Assembly (NCBI GenBank): GCA_902468045.1
Contig: CABQXG010000122.1
Coordinates: 1-5,150, forward strand
Source of the DNA: an uncultured Collinsella sp.
GTDB taxonomy: Bacteria; Actinomycetota; Coriobacteriia; Coriobacteriales; Coriobacteriaceae
Reading direction: 5' to 3'
Length of the DNA stretch: 5,150 nucleotides
This document shows, in pieces, positions 1 to 4,639 of this stretch; positions within the stretch are counted from its first letter, which is position 1; each line of letters begins with the position of its first letter. The translations under genes were made by a program, and so were the position numbers. Below the pieces are notes generated by a model, which worked only from the letters and a program-made list of their open reading frames with translations, made no database searches and was not told the origin of the DNA.

Positions 1-1
1 C

Positions 2-802
2 GACCGCAACCGCACCTCCCCGTTTGCCTTCACCGGCAACAAGTTCGAGTTCCGTGCCTGCGGTTCCGAGCAGAACGTTTCCGACTCCAACCTGGTGCTC
101 GATGCCGCCGTGGCCAAGTCGCTCAAGTCCTTCGCCGACGCGCTTGAGGGTACGCCCGAGGATGAGTTCCAGGACGCCGCGCTCGAGTACTGCAAGAAGG
201 TCCTGACCGACCACCAGCGCATCCTGTTCTCCGGTGACGGCTACTCTGACGAGTGGCCCGTTGAGGCCGAGAAGCGCGGTCTTGCCAACAACAAGACCAC
301 GGCCGACGCCCTGCCCGCCTTTGTTTCCGATAAGGCCATTGCGCTCTTTGAGGAGACGGGTGTCCTGACCAAGGCCGAGGCCCAGTGCCGCTACGACTGC
401 AAGCTCGAGAAGTACAACAAGCTCATGAACATCGAGGCCACAACGATGGTTCGCGAGGCGCGTCGTACCTATCGCCCGGTCATTACCGCCTATGCCACCA
501 AGGTCGCTAAGGGCCTTGAGACTATTCGTGCCGCCGGTGCTGAGGCCGCCATGCAGTGCGAGCAGAACACGCTCAACAAGCTCTGCAACGGTATCACCAC
601 CATCAACGACTCCATCAAGGCGCTCGACGCCGTGCATCAGAAGGCCGAGGCCCTGGATGGCCAGGAGCAGGCAAACGTGTATGCACATGAGGTCGTTCCC
701 GCTATGGATACGCTGCGCGCCGCCGTGGATGCCATGGAGGAGATCGTGGCCGCCGACTACTGGCCGGTCCCGACCTACGACGACATTCTGTTCTATGTGT
801 AA
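2..802 (+). CDS. glnN: Glutamine synthetase type III, C-terminal part (5' end outside window)
   Basis: ATP-dependent synthesis of glutamine from glutamate and ammonia in the cytoplasm. The frame is open from base 2 to a TAA at 800-802, giving 266 residues of a protein that in this family is usually about 700 residues, so most of the catalytic barrel lies upstream of the window. The visible start carries NRTSPFAFTGNKFEFR (residues 3-18), a stretch typical of type III enzymes that belongs to the glutamate/ATP site region. The rest is the long helical C-terminal extension that separates type III from the shorter types I and II. It includes a conserved-looking NIEATTMVREARRTYRP segment and ends in YWPVPTYDDILFYV, which fits a natural family terminus. 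Codons are strongly C/G-ending, as expected for a well expressed gene. A strong terminator follows 24 nt after the stop. Family assignment is secure; the missing N-terminus cannot be judged. Confidence 0.93.
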   Translation, partial: DRNRTSPFAFTGNKFEFRACGSEQNVSDSNLVLDAAVAKSLKSFADALEGTPEDEFQDAALEYCKKVLTDHQRILFSGDGYSDEWPVEAEKRGLANNKTTADALPAFVSDKAIALFEETGVLTKAEAQCRYDCKLEKYNKLMNIEATTMVREARRTYRPVITAYATKVAKGLETIRAAGAEAAMQCEQNTLNKLCNGITTINDSIKALDAVHQKAEALDGQEQANVYAHEVVPAMDTLRAAVDAMEEIVAADYWPVPTYDDILFYV

Positions 803-826
803 CAGACACGATTGATTTTGCGTGCG

Positions 827-858
827 AAGGGGTCTCGCCTGTGCGAGGCCCCTTTTTT
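827..858 (+). terminator. Intrinsic terminator of glutamine synthetase gene
   Basis: A 12-bp stem pairs 827-838 (AAGGGGTCTCGC) with 843-854 (GCGAGGCCCCTT), with one G.U pair, a CTGT loop at 839-842 and a run of six T at 853-858. It sits 24 nt after the glnN stop codon in the right orientation and separates glnN from the next gene. Confidence 0.93.
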
Positions 859-932
859 GTCGCTTGGGCCTTCTTTGAACTTACTGCCGACCAAGCGTTT
901 CGCGCAGGGCATCTTAAAAGCTGTAACCTGTT

Positions 933-961
933 TTGACATGCGGACGTTTCGGGCGTTTGTT
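933..961 (+). promoter_or_regulatory. Possible promoter for the EFR1-type gene
   Basis: A perfect -35 hexamer TTGACA lies at 933-938. With a 17-nt spacer the -10 would be TTTGTT at 956-961, which matches the consensus at only three of six positions. A promoter is expected here because a strong terminator precedes and a new gene starts at 982, but this exact placement is tentative. No clear operator was seen in 859-981. Confidence 0.3.
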
Positions 962-981
962 CATAAAGGGAGGATTATTCG

Positions 982-1743
982 ATGAAGGTATTCGACATCT
1001 TGTTTAGCCCGACGGGTGGAACAGAAAAGGTATCTACCTACATTGCCAATGCGTTAGAAGGGGAAACCGTTGCCGTAGATCTGACCGATAGCGGGCTTGG
1101 CTTTCGTACGGTTGCGATGACAAAAGAGGATGTAGCCGTGATCGCGGTGCCTTCGTATGGCGGGCGAGTCCCGGCTGTTGCCGTGGAGCGCTTGGGTATG
1201 ATGCGGGGAAACGGCGCACGGGCAGTTCTGGTTTGTGTTTACGGAAACCGCGCGTATGAGGACACGCTGGTCGAGCTTGAGGACGTGGCGAAAGACGCGG
1301 GCTTTCGGGTGATCGCGGCAGTTTCTGCCATCGCCGAGCATTCTATTGTTCGCCAGTTTGCCGCCGGTCGGCCAGATGCTCAGGACGCGGCACAGCTCAC
1401 TGGGTTTGCGGATCAGATTCAGCAAAAGATATCTGCAGGAGATGCTTCTGAGCCGGCTATTCCGGGTAATCGTCCTTATAAGAAAGCTGGGGGCGCCGGT
1501 ATGGTACCTAAGGTCACAAGGGGATGCACCGCCTGCGGAGCTTGTGCCGCAGCGTGTCCTGTTGGCGCTATCGATAAAGACGATCCTAAGCGGGTGGATA
1601 AAAAGGCCTGCATCTCTTGCATGCGCTGCGTGTCTGTATGCCCGCGAGGTGCTCGTGCGGTAAATCCCGTCATGCTCTCTGCGGCTACCAAGATGTTGAG
1701 CAAAGCCTGCTCTGAGCGGAAGGAGTGCGAGCTGTTTATCTAG
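982..1743 (+). CDS. EFR1-type flavodoxin/ferredoxin fusion protein
   Basis: Predicted cytoplasmic electron carrier of 253 residues combining a flavodoxin-like domain and a two-cluster ferredoxin. Residues 1-155 look like a flavodoxin fold: a first beta strand leads into FSPTGGTEKV (8-17), the FMN phosphate loop, then VPSYGGRVP (56-64) and VYGNRAYEDTL (86-96), both positioned like flavin-contacting loops. Residues 182-192 (Cys182, 185, 188, 192 followed by Pro) and 210-220 (Cys210, 213, 216, 220 followed by Pro) are two complete CxxCxxCxxxCP motifs for [4Fe-4S] clusters. There is no signal peptide or membrane segment. The ATG at 982 is supported by AAGGGAGGA at 966-974, seven nt upstream. The gene stands alone between terminators, so its redox partners are unknown. 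Its codon use looks more mixed and A/T-richer than that of its neighbours. Family membership is well supported; substrate and pathway are not known. Confidence 0.9.
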   Translation: MKVFDILFSPTGGTEKVSTYIANALEGETVAVDLTDSGLGFRTVAMTKEDVAVIAVPSYGGRVPAVAVERLGMMRGNGARAVLVCVYGNRAYEDTLVELEDVAKDAGFRVIAAVSAIAEHSIVRQFAAGRPDAQDAAQLTGFADQIQQKISAGDASEPAIPGNRPYKKAGGAGMVPKVTRGCTACGACAAACPVGAIDKDDPKRVDKKACISCMRCVSVCPRGARAVNPVMLSAATKMLSKACSERKECELFI

Positions 1744-1784
1744 CGCAAGGGCCCGGAGTCCTCTTCATCTAATGTCAAAATAGA

Positions 1785-1827
1785 ACGAACCCGTGCGATG
1801 GTAACTCGCACGGGTTCGTACATTTTT
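1785..1827 (+). terminator. Strong terminator hairpin, likely bidirectional
   Basis: A perfect 14-bp stem pairs 1785-1798 (ACGAACCCGTGCGA) with 1806-1819, loop 1799-1805, followed on the plus strand by TACATTTTT up to 1827. It ends the EFR1-type gene 41 nt after its stop. Read on the minus strand the same hairpin is followed by TTCTATTTTG, so it could also stop leftward transcription arriving from the tRNA-Glu side. Confidence 0.88.
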
Positions 1828-1831
1828 GAGT

Positions 1832-1849
1832 TGGTGCCCCCAGCGGGAT
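1832..1849 (-). repeat. 18-bp direct repeat of the tRNA-Glu 3' end
   Basis: Positions 1832-1849 are identical to 2021-2038, 189 bp apart. The shared sequence on the minus strand is ATCCCGCTGGGGGCACCA: part of the T-stem, the 3' acceptor strand, discriminator and CCA. Beyond it the copies diverge, except that GCGG of the T-stem recurs a few bases away (1852-1855). Such tRNA 3'-end duplications are typical of integrase attachment sites, but also of decayed tandem tRNA genes. No integrase is visible here. Confidence 0.75.
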
Positions 1850-1970
1850 GTCCGCGTGCGGCTGGCGCCGCCCGCATTCGCTGCGTCGCTTCACTCCTTG
1901 CGTGCTGCGCTGGAAAACGCTTGCGCGTTTCCTCAGCTCCGCACCCTGTCGGGTTCGAATCCCGGCGCAT
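1832..1970. other. Structured tRNA-derived remnant or repeat, no coding content
   Basis: This stretch holds no credible gene but is strongly structured. At its left edge 1832-1849 repeats the 3' end of the tRNA-Glu gene, in the same orientation. At its right edge 1949-1965 (TCGGGTTCGAATCCCGG) reads on the plus strand as a tRNA T-arm with the canonical TTCGAAT loop, but no matching acceptor, D-arm or anticodon arm surrounds it. In between are two hairpins: 1854-1862 with 1867-1875 (nine positions, one mismatch, TGGC loop), and 1902-1944, a long stem with a GGAAAACGC/GCGTTTCC core. CGGGAT at 1844-1849 can pair with ATCCCG at 1959-1964, giving a three-way-junction fold. On the minus strand the layout (tRNA 3' end, CCA, about 12 nt, terminator) copies that of the real tRNA next door. 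It may be a decayed second tRNA gene, an integration scar or a dispersed repeat; the sequence does not decide. Confidence 0.5.
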
Positions 1971-1977
1971 GGGTAGC

Positions 1978-2009
1978 AAAAAGCCCGCTACCGAATTGGT
2001 AACGGGCTT
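1978..2009 (-). terminator. Terminator of tRNA-Glu
   Basis: On the minus strand, 2009-1998 (AAGCCCGTTACC) pairs with 1992-1981 (GGTAGCGGGCTT) over 12 positions with one A.C mismatch, loop of five, followed by a run of five T (1982-1978). It begins 11 nt after the encoded CCA of the tRNA, the expected place for an intrinsic terminator. Confidence 0.85.
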
Positions 2010-2020
2010 CTCAGATTCTG

Positions 2021-2097
2021 TGGTGCCCCCAGCGGGATTCGAACCCGCGATATCCACCTTGAAAGGGTGGCGTCCTTGGCCGCTAGACGATGGGGAC
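2021..2097 (-). tRNA. tRNA-Glu (anticodon UUC), CCA encoded
   Basis: Reading the minus strand, all arms of a cloverleaf can be drawn. The acceptor pairs GTCCCCA with TGGGGGC (one U.G), followed by discriminator A and an encoded CCA (2021-2023). The D-stem is GTCT/GGAC. The anticodon stem is CCACC/GGTGG around loop CTTTCAA, with anticodon TTC at 2063-2061. The variable loop is ATATC. The T-arm is GCGGG-TTCGAAT-CCCGC. The acceptor start GTCCCC and the D-arm GTCTAG are typical of bacterial tRNA-Glu. It decodes GAA and GAG and may also supply Glu-tRNA for tetrapyrrole synthesis where that route exists. It appears to be a single-gene unit with its own promoter and terminator. Confidence 0.97.
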
Positions 2098-2107
2098 AGC
2101 GGGAAAG

Positions 2108-2116
2108 AGTATAGCA
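2108..2116 (-). promoter_or_regulatory. Extended -10 promoter of tRNA-Glu
   Basis: The minus strand reads TGCTATACT, an extended -10 (TG-N-TATACT, five of six against TATAAT), ending 10 nt before the tRNA 5' end at 2097. Transcription would start a few bases before the tRNA. No good -35 hexamer lies at 16-18 nt spacing, which fits an extended -10 promoter. Confidence 0.6.
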
Positions 2117-2153
2117 GACTTTTTTGCCGGCGCGTATATCGTTGGCAAACTGG

Positions 2154-2187
2154 AAAACCACCACACAGGAGCTGGCTCCCTATCCTG
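2154..2187. repeat. REP-like element, degenerate copy
   Basis: It starts with AAAACCACCACA (2154-2165), identical to 2353-2364 in the intact element at 2353-2389, and continues with an AGG.GC.TG pattern similar to that copy. It has lost the long stem: instead GGAGC (2168-2172) faces GCTCC (2175-2179), and CAGGA (2166-2170) could alternatively pair with TCCTG (2183-2187). It lies just left of the 40-bp-period array. Confidence 0.5.
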
Positions 2188-2198
2188 ATTTTCAAATA

Positions 2199-2333
2199 TC
2201 TCAATCTGTAACATCTGGGCGGGCAAATCGGCTCTATCTGTTACAGATCGAGACAAACGGCGGGCGTCGGGACGAATATCTCAATCTGTAACAGTAAGAC
2301 GACTTTTAACGGTCTAGATGTTACAGATTGAGA
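2199..2333. repeat. Array of four alternating 15-bp repeats with exact 40-bp period
   Basis: The core TCTCAATCTGTAACA occurs at 2199-2213 and 2279-2293 on the plus strand and as its reverse complement at 2239-2253 (one change, T to C at 2249) and 2319-2333. Starts are exactly 40 bp apart. The three 25-nt spacers (2214-2238, 2254-2278, 2294-2318) differ in sequence. The plus copies share the left flank AATA and the minus copies the right flank CAAAC, so the array can also be read as two 64-bp inverted-repeat units repeated every 80 bp. Each unit can form a 15-bp stem with a 25-nt loop. At 2236-2248 the second copy sits in a perfect odd palindrome, ATCTGTTACAGAT. No open reading frame, cas gene or transposase accompanies it here. 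Function unknown. Confidence 0.85.
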
Positions 2334-2352
2334 CAAACTGCCGTGGCAGGTC

Positions 2353-2389
2353 AAAACCACCACAAAGGTGCCTGTCCCCTTTGTGGTGG
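2353..2389 (-). terminator. REP-like palindrome acting as terminator of murT-gatD
   Basis: CCACCACAAAGG (2357-2368) pairs perfectly with CCTTTGTGGTGG (2378-2389) around the loop TGCCTGTCC. On the minus strand the stem is followed by TTTTGA (2356-2351) and begins seven nt after the murT-gatD stop, so it should work as an intrinsic terminator. The GGTGCCTGTCCCC core resembles REP-type palindromes that are dispersed in many bacterial genomes. The degenerate copy at 2154-2187 supports a repeat origin. No transposase that could mobilise it is in the window. Confidence 0.75.
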
Positions 2390-2396
2390 CGGGGCG

Positions 2397-4574
2397 TTAG
2401 AGGAGGAGCTTCATCGCGGCGTCGTGGGCGGCGTGCTCGTAAGCGTCGTCGAGGGGTTTGAGCGGCAGCAGAGCGGTGGCCTGTGCATCGCCACGGCGCT
2501 CGAGAGCGTGGGTGATGAGCCAGTCGGCGAGTTCGGGGTTCTTGGGCAGTGCCGGTCCGTGTAGGTACGTGCCGATGACGCCCTTGTAGATCAGACCCTC
2601 AAAGCCGTCGTCGCCGTTGTTACCGGTGCCCGTGACGACGGACGTTCCGAGCGGCGTGGCCTCGGCGTCCAAAAGCGTGCGGCCACCGTGGTTCTCGAAT
2701 CCCACAAAGGGCTCGGGTGCCAGGTCGGTCTTGACGGCGACGTTGCCGATCAGGCGGTCGGAGCCGCGCACGGTTTCGGCGGCAATGACGCCCAGACCCT
2801 CGAGGCGATTCTCACCCATATAGTACGAACGGCCGAGCAGCTGATAGCTGCCACAGATGGCAAGCAGTGTGCCGCCGTCCTCAACATAGGCCGCGACCTT
2901 GTCTTTTTGAGCGAGCAGCTCGTGCGCCACGGCCAGCTGGTCGCGATCGGAGCCGCCGCCCATCATGACGATGTCGGCGTCGGTGAGATCGAGCGACTCG
3001 CCCATGCGGACCTCGTCCACGCGCACGGGAATGCCGCGCCAGGCGCAGCGGCGCTCGAGGGCAATGACGTTGCCGCCGTCGCCATAGAGGTTGAGGGCAT
3101 CGGGATACAGGTAGACGATGCGCAGGGGGCGCGAAAGCTCGACCGGCACAATGTCGGTGGGGACAGCGCTCCCATCGGCGCGCGTTACGGCGTGGGAGGC
3201 GACCGAGCTCGCATCGGTGCTCTTAAGCTCGTCGAGCTCCTTGACCAGCGGCGGGAAGGCCGTGTAGTTGGCGACGGCGTAGAAAGTGTCGCCGGCGGCT
3301 TCATCCGCAACGGCACCGATCGCCTGGTCGATATTCGAGATAATCGTGGCATCGATGCCGGCGTACTTGAGGCGCACCTGCATGTCATGCGCGCGCGTGC
3401 CGCCGGCAAAGGCGACAAGCCCCGTTGTGTCGGCGATGCGCTCAAAGTCGACGTCGTAGATCCACGATACATCGTGGCCGTCGGCATCGTTGTCGTTGAG
3501 GAAGAAAGCGCAGAGCCTGCCGCCTGCCGTCTTGATGGACTGGATTTGCCGATCGAAGCCTACGGGATTTTTGGCCAGATTGGCCTCGACGGTACGGCCG
3601 GCGATTTCCCAGCGGCCCATGCGTCCACCGGCGGGGACGTAGGCATCGAGCGTGGGCTGTAGGTGAGCTGCGTCCACGCCCAGCTCGTGGGCGGCAAAGA
3701 AGGCTGCAGCTACGTTGTAGACCATATACAGGCCGTTGTAGCGCGTGGCGATGTGCGTTGCGGGTGCGTCGATATCGGGTCCAAAGTTCAGGTCAAAGCC
3801 GTAGCCGTCGCAGCCGAGCTCCACGTTCGTCACGCGACGGACAAGCCCGGGGCGGGCCCAGCCGCACGAAGGGCAATGGTATGCGCCAAGCTGTCCGTAC
3901 TGCACGTAGTCGTACTCCAACGGTGCGTTGCACTGTGAGCAAAAACGCGAGTCGCTAATGCGGTCGGACTCGGTGTTGGTGGCGCCGTCGATGCCAAAGG
4001 CGATGCTTGCATTGGGAACGCGCGCGGCGATTGCGGCACACAGCGGGTCGTCTGCGTTGTAGATGAGCGTTGTTGCCGGAGAGAGCTCCAACGCATGGGC
4101 GATGACGTCTTGGGTATGGTCGATCTCGCCGTAGCGGTCTAGCTGGTCGCGGAACAGGTTGAGCAGCACAAAGTACGTCGGCTTGAGCTTGGGCAGAACG
4201 CGTACGGTGTAGAGCTCGTCGCACTCAAAAACGCCCACGCGCTTGCCGCCGCCGGCTCGCTTGAGGCCGCCGCGGGCCTCGAGCAGGGCACCAACCACGC
4301 CTGGCTCCATGTTGTTGCCGGCGCGGTTGCATACCACGGTGGCGCCGCTGGCGGCAACGGCATCGGCGATGAGGTTGGAGGTGGTGGTCTTGCCGTTGGT
4401 GCCGGTGATCACCACGCTGCGGTCGACAAGGCCCGCGAGGTCGCTTAGCAGCTCGGGGTCGATCTTCATGGCGATGCGGCCGGGGAGTACGCCGCCCTGG
4501 CGCTTAAGGACGGAGCGCAGCCCCCAGCGGGCGATATCGCTCGAGGTGCAGGCGAGAGATGAGCGGAAGTTCAT
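2397..4574 (-). CDS. MurT-GatD fusion, lipid II isoglutaminyl synthase
   Basis: Amidates the alpha-carboxyl of D-glutamate at position 2 of the lipid II stem peptide, using ATP and glutamine, at the cytoplasmic side of the membrane. The 725-residue protein joins both subunits. Residues 1-450 are MurT: N-terminal LPGRIAMKIDP (30-40), Mur-ligase P-loop GTNGKTTT (58-65), a four-Cys zinc ribbon (Cys212, 215, 234, 237), and a C-terminal DUF1727 part with NDNDADGHDVSWIYD (360-374), the region I associate with the MurT Asp that assists GatD. Residues 451-481 look like a flexible linker. Residues 482-715 are GatD: YPDALNLYGDGGNVIALERRC (490-510), nucleophile Cys574 in LLAICGSYQLLG, FENHGGRT (626-633) and His672 in YLHGPALPKNP. 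No signal peptide is visible. The ATG at 4574 has AGGA at 4586-4583, eight nt upstream. A TPR-like gene ends 45 nt upstream. The family usually has two adjacent genes, murT and gatD. Confidence 0.93.
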   Translation of the reverse strand: MNFRSSLACTSSDIARWGLRSVLKRQGGVLPGRIAMKIDPELLSDLAGLVDRSVVITGTNGKTTTSNLIADAVAASGATVVCNRAGNNMEPGVVGALLEARGGLKRAGGGKRVGVFECDELYTVRVLPKLKPTYFVLLNLFRDQLDRYGEIDHTQDVIAHALELSPATTLIYNADDPLCAAIAARVPNASIAFGIDGATNTESDRISDSRFCSQCNAPLEYDYVQYGQLGAYHCPSCGWARPGLVRRVTNVELGCDGYGFDLNFGPDIDAPATHIATRYNGLYMVYNVAAAFFAAHELGVDAAHLQPTLDAYVPAGGRMGRWEIAGRTVEANLAKNPVGFDRQIQSIKTAGGRLCAFFLNDNDADGHDVSWIYDVDFERIADTTGLVAFAGGTRAHDMQVRLKYAGIDATIISNIDQAIGAVADEAAGDTFYAVANYTAFPPLVKELDELKSTDASSVASHAVTRADGSAVPTDIVPVELSRPLRIVYLYPDALNLYGDGGNVIALERRCAWRGIPVRVDEVRMGESLDLTDADIVMMGGGSDRDQLAVAHELLAQKDKVAAYVEDGGTLLAICGSYQLLGRSYYMGENRLEGLGVIAAETVRGSDRLIGNVAVKTDLAPEPFVGFENHGGRTLLDAEATPLGTSVVTGTGNNGDDGFEGLIYKGVIGTYLHGPALPKNPELADWLITHALERRGDAQATALLPLKPLDDAYEHAAHDAAMKLLL

Positions 4575-4612
4575 GAAGCCGTTCCTAACGTGAATGACAT
4601 GGTCGTGGCGTT

Positions 4613-4639
4613 TGCGCCGTTAAAAGCCGTAACGGCGCG
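4613..4639 (-). other. Hairpin over the stop codon between two leftward genes
   Basis: TGCGCCGTTA (4613-4622) can pair with TAACGGCGCG (4630-4639) over ten positions with one wobble pair and a seven-nt loop. It covers the last codons and the TAA (4622-4620) of the TPR-like gene. On the minus strand no T-run follows, so it is not a normal terminator. It could shape mRNA stability or coupling between the two genes, or be chance in GC-rich DNA. Confidence 0.4.

Noticed and set aside
1949..1976. A complete plus-strand tRNA ending near 1976
   Set aside because: Only the T-arm is present. The following seven bases have no matching 5' acceptor strand at the right distance, and no D-arm or anticodon arm can be drawn.
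1740..2204. Long open frame on the minus strand across the tRNA region (154 residues), and a 137-residue plus-strand frame at 1798-2211
   Set aside because: Both run through the tRNA-Glu gene and its terminator, and their sequences such as GSNPAGGT are translated tRNA T-arms. Neither has protein-like composition.
2199..2333. Classical CRISPR array
   Set aside because: Repeats are only 15 bp and alternate in orientation, there are just three spacers, and no cas gene is visible. It is reported as an unexplained repeat array instead.
2328..2564. 78-residue plus-strand open frame starting in the last repeat copy
   Set aside because: It crosses the repeat palindrome and the 3' end of murT-gatD on the other strand, has no ribosome binding site that I can see and no protein features.
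2688..3662. 324-residue plus-strand open frame
   Set aside because: It lies antisense inside murT-gatD, whose protein has clear family motifs throughout. The plus-strand frame is a by-product of GC-rich codon use and has no recognisable motif.
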